Numbered from the stretch's first letter, positions 1 through 13,300 are shown. The stretch is 64,000 bases of DNA from Macquaria australasica (GCA_005408345.1 SEMN01000642.1:186001-250000); one strand, 5' to 3'. Notes: a model not told the origin generated them from the letters alone. Numbers and translations: made by a program.

Positions 1-1302
1 ACTGAAATGATAATGCGTTATGTTTTCATCTTGAATTTTGGTCTTTTCACCTTCAAATTAACCAATCCAATTGACTTGACATGAATTTTTAAATCGGAAT
101 TTCAATTTAAGCAACTTGAATATGGTTCTTTGAAAATTGGACACAAAATAATGTTGTAAAAACAAGTCTTTAAAATGACACCATTTGAAATGACCTTGTG
201 GACATTTCAAAGAGGGGGATTCAAACCACATGAATTCGGATAGATGGTAAATTCAGTGTTATTTATTTGTATAACATTAGGCATTCAGTAGTGGTTAAAT
301 TTCACAGTTTAGTATACAGTTGCTTATATTTGTCAGCAAAACCCCTGAGTGTATTGAATTATGAAAGGATGATTGCCAGTGAATTCAACTTTTTTATTTG
401 TGAGAGAAATATTGTGTTTTCTTTCAAAAGTTATGTAATCTCACTTTAAGGCTGTTAGTTATCATATGTATATGTACTCCCTTTAAAATCAAACCTCAAT
501 GTCATGGGGGTTTATCCTGATTAAAGAACAAAGTCATTCCAGAGATGCAGCTCAGTGAGTTCTCTCAAAGCCTGGAGGATGTGCATCTGTGTTAGTTTGG
601 GAGAAAGCTGTTGAAGTCAAGGTTACTATGATCACATGGGAAGCTCTGGCCGACATCTCTGACTGAGAAAGCAGCAGGAAGGCCCAGCTGGATGGAGAAG
701 GATAACAAAAAATGTAAGGTCGCTGCTGAAAGATTAATGACTGCATCACTGTTTATGATGATGATTTTTATGGAGTCTTTACATAAGCTTGTCAAACATG
801 TTGTGGTTTATGTGTTAAAAAATGCAAAGGCTGTTGAAATATGCATATGAACATCATTGATGTAATACTAACGACATTTTCCTCATTTTCTAATTTGCAT
901 TTTTATAACTACAAATGACAGTGCTTAATAGTTCAGATTAATAATCTATTATTTGCTTTATTGCTTTCAATTAGACCTCTGCTCTTTCTCTGCGCAATTT
1001 TCATTAGTTCAATTACAGTTTCAAATGACTCCTCAGCATGTTGATTAAACATGACTGCCACTCATGCCCCATTCCTTCAGGGGTTAAAAGTTATACGTAA
1101 TCAATTAGGTTTTATTACAAACCAATCATTCAATTTCAGCTATCGCTACTGACATTAAAGAGACTACATATGCATTACCATTACTAAGTAATGGTAAAAT
1201 TACATTTATCCAGTACAACAGTCTATTGTTCTGACAATATGGTAACTATGAAGAGAAAAAAGGCTCAATATTAGTGATATTTCATGATACACACAACAAG
1301 AG
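1..1302. other. AT-rich intronic sequence, no recognisable exon
   Basis: This falls inside the expected long intron of sh3bp5l. I read both strands for the downstream SH3BP5L exons (AREM...VAEQG, YFELKAQF, ISEQIH blocks) and saw none. Open frames here are short and carry no family signature. Confidence 0.5.
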
Positions 1303-1450
1303 CCACCCCTTAGTTATGCTGCTATAGGCCTGCTGGGGGACTTCCTATGATGCACTGAGCTCCTCTCTCCTCCTCTTCCTCTCCATCTGTACGCCCTCAT
1401 ATCCCATCAATGCTTGTTATTAATTCAACTTCTTCCCGTAGTTGTGTGCT

Positions 1451-1484
<34 letters not shown>

Positions 1485-4400
1485 CCCTTCTGTTGCTTTC
1501 TGCAGGTATTTCTGCCTCCGGAGCTGTTGAGTCTGGATCTGTGGTTGCAGCCACCTGCTGCCCCCGTGCTCCTGCTCTGCACCCGCTGCTGCTGTTGCTG
1601 TTGTTGCTCTTGTTATTAGTATTGCTATTATAATGTTGCTCTTAGTGTTGTTTCTGTTGGTGTTAACATCAATGCCATTACCACAGCTATTGCTTTACAT
1701 CCCTATGTGGAACTGTATTGTGCTGCTGTATGCTCTCTTTCCTCCTGCTCTCTCTCTCTCCCGCTCCCCCCCCCCCCTTCAACCCAACCGGTCGAGGCAG
1801 ATGACTGCCCACCTAGAGCCTGGTTCTGCTCGAGGTTTCTACCTGTTAAAAGGGAGTTTTTCCTTGCCACTGTCGCATAGTGCTTGCTCATGGTGGGAAC
1901 TGTTGGGTCTCTGTAAATATAAAGAGTCGGTCTAGACCTGCTCTATATAAAAAAGTGCCCTGAGATAACTTTGTTATGATATGGCGCTATATAAATAAAC
2001 TGAATTGAATTGAATTGAAAACAAGATTTTTATATTATGATCTGTAAATAAATTAAATAAAACAAATATCATCTAACTAAAAAGAAAAATACTCAGTACT
2101 CAACATATATATTTCCAACTCTGACTCCATTAATCTAACAATATTTGTCTATGAAATATTCCTACTTCATATTTACTTTTTCAAATTATATTTTTTCTAT
2201 ATTTCTAAAGTGGTTTGTGCAATGATTCTGCATTTCTTGAAAGTGTTGATCCTGCTTGCATCTTTCAGGGGTTACATTTGTGTGTGTGGAGTTTTGAGAC
2301 TCTTCACATGCTCCAATCCATAAGTGTATGTTGCATTTAGGTACTAGTGGAAAACTCTAAAGTTTGTCTTTTTAGTGAATTCATGTGGAAATACCACATG
2401 GAAAAGGCTTTTCTTCCAAAACATGCAGTAGCTCATGAGTGTCTGATCAGACAATATAAAAGTGTGTTTTACATGGAATAGAGTAGTCTGGAATAGAATG
2501 TGTTTGATTTTGGCAACTTCACTGATTGTACTGTTTTTAGCATGAATGTAGAGGCTATGTTCCTTTTCTGATCACTGCCTGGACACAGACATGTTCATTT
2601 ACGTTGAGCATGTCTGTGTCAATGTATTCAAGTTGGGTGGTATTTGTTCATTGTTGGAAGACAAATGCAACTGACATACACAAATAAAAAGATTTACAAA
2701 TGTAAATCATGAAACACACATTTCGCCACCTTGGAACTATAAGGTTCCATCTGTGTTCTGAGTGATTTTGAGATATTGAGCTTCAATGTTTTTGCATTCC
2801 CAATAGTTGATAGAGATAGAACCGTTTTGTTTTCTAAACATAAAGTCCAAAAATGCATACAACTTAAAAAAAAAAAACACCTCACATAATGTTAATACGT
2901 TATCACAGAACAAGAATATGTGAATAACTCAATTTAATTAAAAATGTCAGATAGAACCTTATAATTCCAAGGTGACATTTACTCACTAATAATGACACTT
3001 ATTTCTCTCTATAGATAAAGTGTCCAACAATGCATACTGGACATACAACTGTGGATGGTGGCAACGTTTATCATAATGTATCCCTAAAAAAATATTACAA
3101 CCAGTAAAAGTGCTCTATCAACTATCAACTATTATGTAGTCTCTGGACTGAAGCCATGTGCACTATTTTTTAAGAGTAAAGACTTCTCTTTAAGCTTCAG
3201 GATCTATATTCATAAAACTATGGACCATTTTGGAGCCTGTAGTATGTGTTGTATTGTGTTATACTCAGTAGAGGATTGAAGTGGTCATGGGCCCCTAGGC
3301 TACACTTTTTGTGGAGTCCCCTACCTTCCCATACAGTTAAAAAAAGGGAGAACTGGGTAATTCAGTGACATGTTTGGAGCAATATACTGCTGGAAATGTG
3401 ACACATCTCGTGCATGTGTACAGGGAGTACAGATGTAAACACACAGGTACAGACAATACAATACATAAACACACACAAACATTGCTAATAATATAAACAC
3501 AGCAATGCCCTACTTTTAGCAAGGAAAAATAATCCAGTCTCACATTCACAATTCGATTCAGACATGGCACAGTTACCTAGTGTATATAACAGGGTTCATA
3601 CACCTTTTTAAGAGTAAAATTCAAGTACTTTCAAGGTACCTAAACCAAAAATTTCCAGACTGTCAAAGCCTTCATCACATCAAAATTGTTACTATAAATG
3701 CCAGGAGACAACAAACTAATATGACGACGGGATTGTTTCATTTCAAATATTAAAAGAATTTTGGTTTACATGAGTGACTGTGTCGATGATGAAACACCAG
3801 ATTATGTTGAAAATCAAGCATTTTTAAAGGAGTATATTTGATTTCAAGCATATTCCAAACCTTGAAAACATAACAGTTAAAATTAAGCATTTTCCAGACT
3901 TTGCATGAACCCTGATATTAAGAGGCTGTATTATTGTACAAAAATAGTTTATTTCTTTTCTGAGGTATTTTTATATTTATTCATTGTTTTTCTCTCTCTT
4001 TGTTAACACCCACTATTCGTCATTGTCTCTGAGTACAACGGACCAAGATAAAAAGAAAACACAAGTAGTGGTGCACATAAACAATATATAAGGAATTTAT
4101 TGTAAAGTTTCCATCCTCTCAGTGTGACATCTCCCGCATCCTAATGATCTCAGGATCAGCACTTTAGACGACTATGACACTATGACACAAAAAGTTCTAC
4201 AAGATCCACTTGGAAAGCAGCAGGAAGCTTCAGAGTGTAGGCTGATCTATTGATGGTCGTTTTAAGAGGCATTTTAAATGAAGATACTGGTGTGGCACTG
4301 ACTGAGGACCAGTGTTAATTTTGGCACCTGATTTTGATTTAATTTTAGTCTTCGAAAATGTGTGTTTTAGTCAAATTTTAGTCATTTGATTTTTGAATGT

Positions 4401-4560
4401 TTTAGTATACTTTTAAGTCAACAAAAACTAAAGACATGTTAGTCATGTTTCTGTCATGCATTTTTAATTTTTTCTGTCTGTCACCATTTTTGTTGTGTAC
4501 AGCTACCGTGGTTACAGGTGTCATTCCCGTCTATTTCTAGGTTAGTGGAAGAGGCATTTG

Positions 4561-4612
<52 letters not shown>

Positions 4613-6296
4613 CCCCATGTCCCTCTTCTCTGCAGTAATAACAGATGGTCTCTCCTTGGCAAATCCAGTTATCATTTCCAAACTCTGGCTGTTTGAACAG
4701 AACTGCTCTCTGTCTCTGACGTTCCTGCTAACCTAGTCCTCATAGTTCTTCTTCACAGTTCTCATTTTCAAAGGTTACTTTTTATTTGGCTTTAGTCTTG
4801 TTTTCGTTATGAAAAAAAGGTCAACAAATATTTTTCTTCATTTTTTGTTTTCATTGACAAAATTAACACTGTTGAGGACATTACCCAATAGCATAATCCG
4901 ATACAGGCCACTCCCAGTTTGAAAAAAAAAAATCCCTCCACGAAATTTCAAAACTTCTAGACAATGCAGTGCCCCTAAGATGCAGCCTAGGTAGGCATCT
5001 GAGAGGTGTTTCTAATTTTTTGTCCACCCCATTTATATCAATAAGTGTAGACTAAACATTACAAACACCCTACAGCACTCAATATAACACAATACAATAC
5101 AACAAAGTACAGCCTCCTACATGACCATTAGGTTGAATCAACACCTCTCTAAATCAGTTTGAACAAAGACTGAACATTAGAACCTTCATGAAGGGAGGAT
5201 TTATTGCAGGACTATTTAGTCCTGCAATAAACTGGTTAAAAATAAATAATAACTAAATAATAAAATAATAAATAAAATAACTGGTTTCTACCTATTAAAC
5301 TGCAAACTGAGTGTATATCTCTCATACTAATCCATGCACATACACTGAAGACTCGTGCAGCTACAATACGCACCTCTTTGGCAAGTCTGCGGGCTTCATA
5401 GTAGGGCCTTGCTTTCTCAATGCAGGCACCGAGCTGGGAGCCCTGAGCATTGAGTTTCCTGGCAGAATCAGTAAGAATCCTCCTGTAGCTGGATCTGGCA
5501 TCCTGGAGGGAGCAAACACATGACAAAACATTGCAAGTCACATTCCCTGCCATGACACTATGTGAAAGCTGTGGTTGTGATAACAGGACTCCAAGTGAAC
5601 AGTCAGTCAGTGTAATAACATTCTGACTGCAACACAAACAACTTTCTCACATCCAGCTGCAGCTCCAGCTTGTTGATCTCATCGCTGGCCTGGTTGAGGT
5701 GCTCCAGCTCCTCCTGGAAACACAGAGGAAAGATGATAACGTTACCTTAAAAGCAGAATACAAACAGAAGAGCTGGAAAGATGCTGGAAAGCAATGGTAA
5801 TGTGTTCAGTGGGGGGACATTTGCAGCCCAGAGATGCAGGCTTGAGGCTGCCCATCCCAAGTACCAGTCTGTGGAAGGAGCAGACTAGTGCCCTGTATAT
5901 TTCATGTTTATCACAGCTTTGCTTAGTAAATATGCCGTATGTATGTGCAAATATTAAAACTGGATGATGTGTAAATTTAAAAAAATTACACAGGCTACCG
6001 TTACACCAATTTGACTACTTCAGTAATAATGATATTTTGTGACATGCCTGAATTCTTGGGTCCAGTTCCTCGTGTTTGCCGGCATCGTCTTCCTCTCCGG
6101 TTTTAATCTGCTTCTTATCATCCTCACACTGCGCTTTCACCTCCTGCGCGGTGTCTCCGTCTACTCCTCTTGGCTTCAACATCACGGTGCTCCCCTCTCC
6201 GCCTTTCGCCTCTTCCCCTGGGGTCTCCTCCCGCAAACCGGCCGGTTGAGGGAACCCCGCGGCGTTCGGAATTTCACGCGAGGTCCCCGGCTCCAT
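1..6296 (-). CDS. sh3bp5l: SH3 domain-binding protein 5-like, first three coding exons (partial gene)
   Basis: Coding exons read on the minus strand are 6048-6296, 5651-5713 and 5374-5502. They give 147 residues: an acidic, low-complexity N-terminus (MEPGTSREIP...), then HEELDPRIQ, EELEHLNQASDEINKLEL and SARKLNAQGSQLG...PYYEARRLAKE. These blocks match the start of the SH3BP5L coiled coil and fit it better than SH3BP5. The family is coiled-coil, cytosolic and known for SH3 binding, JNK interaction and Rab11 guanine-nucleotide exchange. All three exons join in phase 0. The first intron uses a GC donor (CAG|GCATGT, GC at 6046-6047) and a normal AG acceptor; the other splice sites are canonical. 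Exon 3 ends at a GTGCG donor. No later exon (the remaining coiled coil and C-terminal tail) is visible down to position 1, so intron 3 exceeds 5 kb and the gene continues off the left edge. The start is the first methionine of the open exon, and the 5' UTR lies above 6296. Confidence 0.85.
1303..2020 (+). mobile_element. L2-type LINE, 3' terminal fragment
   Basis: Starts at the TTAGTTATGCTGCTATAGG segment and ends in a short tail of repeated TTGAA-type units after GGCGCTATATAAATAAACTG. The same unit recurs near 35878-36310, almost base for base, including a CT-rich run and a CTG-rich stretch that look coding but are not. A 3' UTR followed by short tandem tail units is typical of fish L2-clade LINEs. 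Only the 3' end is present and no reverse transcriptase is retained. The long leucine- and serine-rich open frames here are artefacts of the CT and CTG runs. Confidence 0.7.
1458..1484. repeat. (CT)n microsatellite
   Basis: Uninterrupted CT dinucleotides inside the LINE 3' fragment. The second copy of this LINE (near 36030) has a shorter, C-rich version at the same place, so the tract has changed length since insertion. Confidence 0.9.
2700..2980. repeat. Foldback repeat with ~27-bp inverted arms
   Basis: The arm at 2727-2753 (CACCTTGGAACTATAAGGTT...) pairs with 2948-2974 read on the other strand, with a few mismatches. The ~190-bp centre has no open frame. It resembles a small non-autonomous DNA element. 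Exact ends and target duplication could not be fixed. Confidence 0.55.
3590..3914. mobile_element. Non-autonomous hAT-like element (MITE)
   Basis: Begins CAGGGTTCATAC and ends GCATGAACCCTG, a near-perfect inverted pair of hAT-like type. Internal sequence near both ends repeats the phrase about a TTTCCAGACT block. The flanking 8 bp are only loosely alike, so a target duplication is not proven. No transposase is encoded. Confidence 0.5.
4563..4610. repeat. (CA)24 microsatellite
   Basis: Forty-eight bases of uninterrupted CA in the large sh3bp5l intron. It gives rise to a run of His-Thr codons that is not a gene. Confidence 0.97.
5039..5231. mobile_element. Partial copy of a dispersed palindromic element
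   Basis: Shares ATCAACACCTCTCTAAA, CTGAACATTAGAACCTTCATG and the TTATTGCAGGACT block with the complete copy at 56036-56338 and with 24908-25210. At its right end, 5200-5214 and 5217-5231 form a perfect 15-bp inverted pair with a 2-bp centre, suggesting rearrangement or foldback joining of the element end. Confidence 0.6.
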
Positions 6297-6420
6297 TTGG
6301 GGCCTGTCGTTCGGCTGCCGTTTTTCTTACGTTAGTGTCCCGGGACAAAACGGTGTCCGCCTTTACGCTACTGGAAAATTGCTGGTGGTAAACACTTAAT
6401 GCTTCAAGCGCTAAGATGTC
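6297..6420 (-). promoter_or_regulatory. Probable 5' UTR and promoter of sh3bp5l
   Basis: The sequence just upstream of the sh3bp5l start codon is richer in G, C and CpG than its surroundings, while DNA beyond 6420 returns to AT-rich. No TATA box is seen. The transcription start was not located. Confidence 0.4.
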
Positions 6421-8627
6421 ACACTGTGCCTGCAATACAAACAAAACTGTCTAATGGCTAATGCTAGCTACTACTGTAGCCTGTAGGCTGCTTTAGTCAT
6501 TTAGGCAGCACATGACAGTAGAGGCACTCCACAATACTCTTCCTTGCTCAGGTTTTGTTTTTATCTAATTACAAAACTAGTCATTTTTTTATTTTGATGT
6601 ACTTATTTCGAATGTATCCAACAATAAATGTAGTCTGTGGCCAGGGCTACATAAGTAGAAGTCCATGTTTTGCACAAATGGATGAGGAGAGGACCCGGTT
6701 GAGAATTAAATCCAGTGCATCTTCATCCAGTTTGAGCTGCAAGTATTTTTCCCATTGGCCTTCAAAACCAGATAAAGAGACAAGCAGTTATCTTATATAT
6801 CTGACTAACCACACTTTCCATATTGGTTTATAGTTAGAATGTTGTCCAGTGCAGTATTATTTTGTGAAGGGGGAACTGGACCACCAGACTAATCCGAGCA
6901 TTTCTTATTTGTAAATATCTAAAAGAAGAAGAAAAATTCATTCAAGATGATAGTTCTCTTTCAATTGAATTGAGCTAAAGTGCCACAAATACTTCTACTC
7001 TACCCTGTCAAAGGCTTTTGCAGCATCAAGGGATAAAATATAAAATCATTCCAGGCTTGCCTTCCTTTGACAAAGCCAGTTTGATCTTGAGATATTTGGT
7101 AAATTACTCCAAGTGTCTTACAGGACATTTGGATAAAATCGACGTCTTTGTTTAGAGTCAGTGAATATTTTTGACCAAGCTCTCTACGAACCCTTTGCAC
7201 AGGCAAGAGCACTCCTGAGAACACAGGCTGTTGGCTACTTTGATATTCATGGTGTAAGTAAACATGAGGAGGAATATTATTGAAGCTTATTAACGATACC
7301 CTTAATGAAGGAGTATAGGGGATGGATTTAAAAAAAACATAAAATTGCTCACAGGTTGTAAAACTATGGGGTAAAACTCTTTCCCACCACAACAGAGGCC
7401 CGGATTTCAATTCAGTGGTATCTCCAACAAACACTATTGGCCATGTTTGCAGGTGGGAAACCAGAAAAGGTTTTCATCCTTGTCAGCTCATTAGACAGAT
7501 AATAGTATTGCAAAGAATTGGTGAAAGGAGTTAAAGTGAAATGATTTATAAGCGCACAGACTCTCTTTAGTGTACACACTGGGCTTCTCCATCAGGTGGA
7601 TCTGGAAGTTTTGCCACTATTTTGTCAGTTTGCAGCTGTATGTTTTCAATGCTGCTGAATACATGGACAACATGTTGCACTGAAAATTCCCCAAAATATT
7701 AATCAACTGGCCTGTGGAAGTTGTGCTCAACTAGTACGCCCTAATCAACTGCCCTTTTTTACCACAGTAACCTCAGATGGGGCTGTAGTCATAAAACTGC
7801 CAAGTGAGGTCACTTGTTCACTCACTAACTCACTCACTCAGTAATGCTTGATGTCCATGTGTAAAAATATAATGCTGCATAGGGCTGTACAATCAGTTTC
7901 TACAACTAGTGCTCAGTTGCAGCAAGGGGATGAAATGCACTGTAAGACCGGACTTAAGACCTCACTCATTTCCATGGATTATGAATGCAAGTTCTTTTTT
8001 TTTTTAAACAAACTTTGTACAGCTTGTTTTTTGTTTTTTTGTTTTTTTTAAAACAACACAAATAGAACATACAAAACACAACTAAGGTTTACTGTAGGTT
8101 TACTGTATGTTAAAGATCCCCTCCAGACATGTTTTAAGACACGTGACTCTGCTTTGAATAATAATTTGTCTCATAGGGTTTTTCCATAAAAAGTTATATA
8201 AAAATCCTACATTGTTTACATCCATGTTTACTAGCTGCCAGTCTTCTTCTTCACCGCATTTGTTGGTGTTACAGGGCATATATAGAATAATGTATATCTT
8301 TAACTAACATTGGCAGAGTATTATAACCCAAATTCATTTATACATTGCTTTATGTACAGTATATGACAGTATTTCATCAGTGGCTTATCTGCAAAGGACA
8401 TAACTACTCAAAAAGGAAAGAAGAATGAGCAGACGAGTACTGTTTTCTTCTTATCACCATTTAATCCAAAATACACAGAAGTCAACATTTTATGAAACAT
8501 ATAAAATAATTATGTCATCTCCACTTTCTTACAGCAATGAACAACTGTGGCAGCAAGAAAATCCTGACATCATAGGAATACCAGTCATCAGGTGGGATAT
8601 CACTGCACCTCGTTTCTCTTCCACTGG
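6420..8627. other. Intergenic stretch between sh3bp5l and gtf2h4
   Basis: Separates the 5' end of sh3bp5l from the 3' end of gtf2h4; both genes are on the minus strand. It holds one recognisable L1 reverse-transcriptase fragment (6980-7150). The remainder is AT-rich DNA with T-runs near 7997-8050 and no gene signal. Confidence 0.6.
6980..7150 (-). mobile_element. L1-type LINE reverse-transcriptase remnant
   Basis: Read on the minus strand the translation has the order DQTGFVKGRQAWND, followed after a frame change by the SLDAAKAFDRVE block. Those are adjacent conserved blocks of L1 ORF2 reverse transcriptase. The region between them is shortened and disabled. It is too short to assign to a subfamily. 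Confidence 0.55.
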
Positions 8628-10344
8628 TTACATGTGAGACTTCTGTCGTTTCCAGAACCTCTTGACCTCACTGTGTCCCTGCGGTGTCACCACCATCACC
8701 CTGTGAGCCACGTCCTGCCACACCAGACAGCCCAGACCCTGCATCACAACAACTTCATTAAACAGCAGCAGGATACTGGAGTCACTGACAGTATCAGCAC
8801 TTCACTAACAGGGAATTCATTAAAGAGGTACAAAGGCCATCTAACAGGAACTTTTGTAACTGCAAGGAGTTGATGATTACATCATTAAATGGTGATAGGG
8901 CAGCAGGGGGGTTGTTTGAAACCTTTCTGATGTTGCCATGATCCATGACACAGCTAGTACTTACTGGTGAGTACAATGTTATAACTGATCGAATTGATGG
9001 CCAGAGCCAAGTTTTCCTTCCATTCATTGAAACTAAGGGCTCAAACCATGAAAAATAACCAGAGTACATATGAACACAGGTGTCCATATACTTTTGCCCA
9101 TATAGTGCATGTGTGATTTTAGTACTGCCAATTTGCAAAAACATGGAAACTTGTTGCTGTGGTCCTTAGAAATCCATTTAAAAAATCCATAAAATGTGCA
9201 ATTGTAGCAATAACAAGGTGTAACACAGCAGTGACCAGTGACAGCAGAATGTACAGACACAGAAAACAATGTAAATTATTTATAAATCTAAATTGATTAT
9301 AAAATCCACATAATACTGATTATAAATTATTAAGTTATTCAGTCATGGAGATAGGAAACAAAATCCAACCTGAGCTCTGTCTCGCAGCACCTCAAAGTCA
9401 ACCTGGGAGAGGAACTGGTTATAGAGCACTCCTGAAGGAGACATGGACATCAACACAAAGACAGGTGAGAAATGAGGTTAAAGGCCAGCATAACATCAAT
9501 ACTCATCCTCTCTATTACAGTGTACAACAGCTCAGACAGCAAGAGTTACAGCTAAGCTCTATTGACTGAGCTCTATCAACAGAGGGAGGCCAACATCTAT
9601 CAGTCCTAACCTTCAGGCAGGACAAACAAAGATGGCCTGAGAAATCAATCAGTTCACAGGATCCAACACTCTCAGATTCACTTCTCCACTAGGTTTCCTT
9701 TCAGTTAATGGATTCTACATTCATCAACACTGTTTCTAAGACATATACATTTGTTACAATACAAATAAATGTTTTTATAATGTTACTGAAGCTGAAAATA
9801 CAGTACATTCTCAAATAAATGGTTGAGTTTGGCCAACACAAACAAATAAAGTCCATTCACTAATAAAGGCTGGGTAAAAAAATATTGAGGGGGGTGGAAT
9901 TGTATTGTATTATGTATTATGTATTATAATGGCTCACAAGGTAAGATAAGTATAATGTACATTTCCACAGTAATAATCCCATCAATACAACAACAGTCAC
10001 CACTCTGCTGCTCTCACGTTCTCTTTTTAACACAAATGCTGTTTTCATTCACCAATAATCACCAGTCACTTCTAAATGCCATTTTTAATCACTTTTAAGC
10101 TACTGTCAATACAATTTAACACTTCCTGCAGATGTTTCACATTAAAAGCCTACCAGGAAAGGGAGGGATTATGCCCTTTAAGCTGCTGGAAGGCTTTTAA
10201 TGTGAAACATCTGTGCGGGAAATGTTGACTTTCACTGATGGTAGCTTAATGTCAATAAAAAAACAGCAAAGTAGGACCAACTGCAATTAAATAACAAATA
10301 CACAATGTATAAATGTATAAAAGTAAGTATAAAACATTAATGAA

Positions 10345-10377
<33 letters not shown>

Positions 10378-13300
10378 GCACGTCTCAATGACAGAGCTCC
10401 GTTCTGACCCGTTATAACGATCCTGTGGTACTGATGGAATTAGTGCTGTGGAAATGTACATTTATACTGACTTTATCAAGACTACAGGAAAACATGGAGG
10501 AAGTGTTAAGTTTGCATTAACAGCAAATTAGAACAGGAGCAGGTCAGAAAACAAGGAGACATGTTACTAAAATATGACAAAATATACTATTAACAATATA
10601 AACAAGGGAGATTAGAAATAAAGGCCTGTCATCCATAAAGAATTCAAGACAAACGTCTATTCACCAGGCTTGCACACACACATTGAAAAATAAGCATGCT
10701 CACCCTCTGTGAACTGCAGTCGATCTCTCTCTAGCTCCCACAGTCTGATCTGATCCGTTATGGTTGGAGGCAGGACTGGGGTCTGAAGCACAGAGATGGA
10801 GGATGAAGACACTGTGCAGACACATTACAGGCCAAGCAGTCATTATTATTAGAATTAAGTGTGATAAGAACGGGTGGGTTTGATGTACCTGTTTGAGCAT
10901 GACGGGGTGAGCTCTAGTCCTTAGAAAGTGGATAATCTGGAGTGTTAAAAAAATGACTTATTATACATATTCAGGTGGATTAGACAATGTTTTCAAGGAA
11001 AATCTGATCTACACATACTGTTAGGTGATACAAAGTTAGGTGACATTCTTTCTTAGCTGCAGTGGAGGGTTAGTAACACACTGAGGGAATTTCTCCTGAT
11101 TATTGTTTCAAGACAGACTTGAAAAATTGTGAACCCAACCTATCCTGTCAATTAACAGGACAACCAGTCCATCTCACTGTCCTGCTGTAGAGGTAGCTTT
11201 TAGCAGAAGTGTATAAACAGCTTGGTGGCATCACTAAATTAATGCATCACAACTAAAGCAAAAGTAATGATTTCACTGTAAAAATACAGGCCTTGTTATA
11301 CCATTCATTTGATTGCTGGTGTTGAATAGATTCACTGAATTGAACATAAAATAGGTATCAGTTCTTGCTGGTCACATTTCTTACATGCATTCATACTCTT
11401 TGAGCTTTTATTCACACTTCAGTAAATAAATACGTTAGTTACGTGTCTGGTTGAATTTGATGAGGCTGTTTTTCAGTACTTTCATTATGGGTCAGGTCGT
11501 TTAAGCTTTAGGGTATGCTCTACAGAGTACATAATATGTATACATATATAGAGATTTTTTTTTAAAATAAATTGTAGACCAGGTTTCCTATAGCTTTAAG
11601 ATACACTCCCTGATTTTGTTATGTAATGCCAAAATATCGACACATCAACAGTGAGATATGACAAAATTTGGGGGTCAACTGGGCAGTATTATGGAAGCAT
11701 ATACATTTCTCTATTAATGTGAAAAGTATAAATTTAAAGGGTATTTACAATGGATTTATGGTACAATTCTACTGGTCAGGATTTCCCCCTTAAATACCCT
11801 AAACCTCCCCTGTAGTAGTACAGTGTGTGCAGTAGTTGAGTACCTGCTGTGCTGTAATGCCGTTGGCGATGGCCTGTTGCACTGACTCCCTTGTAACCTG
11901 AGCCACCACTACATTGGGGAAGCGATACAGCATTTCACTGAAGAGAGCCACCAGAGCGATCTGAAGTTCTGAGTCTGGGATGGGCACACAAACGAGTCAG
12001 TACAGGTACTGTACACTAATGGCAAGTTGTGCATTCTTTCAAGAGCTGCATTTTTAAACACAAAAATATGATCAAATTAACTGAGAAACATCAGCTAAAT
12101 AGCTGGTAAGCTTTAGAGGTTGGTAGGTGTATACTTTGGGTGGAGCCAGGCTAGCCGTTTCCATCCAGTCTTTATGGTAGGCTAACTCCAGCTCTGTACT
12201 TGACACACAGACATGAGATTGATATCCACCTGAACACTCGCACTCTCAGAAAGAACGTGAATAAGTATTTTTCCAAAAATGTTGAACTCTTCCTTGAAGT
12301 TTTGTTACTGACTATATAGCTGTGGTGGTTTTAATGATTTAACTGTGGTGCAGTTCACTTGTATCAAGTTATTTGGAATGCATCAGAGCAGAAACAACCA
12401 CAGCCAAATTTGGTCTACCAGCCTCAACAATGATCTCATGTGAATAGAGATCTGAACATTGTGTCATGTGTATCTATTGGTATGAACATGCAGCACAAAA
12501 ATCTTCCAGTGTTCAGACTTACTTGTGTAGGCATAGATACGATAATTGGTTTCTACCACAATGAAACCTGCATCTCCAGTACCAGGAGTGGAAGCCACGT
12601 TAGAGGAGGAGGAGGAGGAGGAGCTGGTAGTGACTCCTGCAGCCAGAGTGATGGCCAGTCTGGTGGGGTAGTAGCGCCTTGACTTCCTCTGATGACAAAA
12701 GACAGAATAATTACAGAAAAATAACATCTACATTACAACTATATATACTTATAACCATCTGCACTATATCTAAACTAATTTCACACATTTCTAATTGTTT
12801 AGTTTCATACACATATTCTAACATTGTCTTTTCTTTGTCTTAACAAATTCTGCTTTTATAAGTCACATTGTTTTTTGGGGGACAAAATTATACCCATCAC
12901 AATTGGCTGTCATTCATCAGTCACATGATGCATGCATGTTGCTGCAAATTACTTAATGTAAAATGCAGTTTTGTGGCTTAAAAAACATAAATTAGATGGC
13001 TTTTCTGACCTATTAATGCCAAATCCGTTTTCAATCAGCCTGGGGAAAGTGCATATTGCGTGCTAAAAATTCAACCAATTTTTACTACTTTTACTGATCA
13101 CTAAACGTTAACACAAATTATCACAACACAAAAATGCAAAAATGTTTTCAGAAAATCTGCTGTAAATTACATTTTTTGGCAGCAACAATCACACAAAAAA
13201 TACCTCAAAGTCCTGATGGAACTATGACCTTGGCAGTGTCTACAGAATGTTAAAAGGGACACTCCACTAAAGATCACTCGTCATGTTAGTGCTACAACAG

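Noticed and set aside
1410..1935. Leucine- and serine-rich open frames
   Set aside because: Produced by CT and CTG-rich runs in an L2 3' UTR. The same DNA recurs at 35983-36450.
4563..4610. Regular repeats considered as a CRISPR array
   Set aside because: This and the other regular tracts are simple microsatellites without spacers, and the genome is vertebrate.
7000..7434. 144-codon minus-strand frame as a possible gene
   Set aside because: Its C-terminal part is L1 reverse transcriptase (TGFVKGRQAW). The rest is frame drift around the same remnant.
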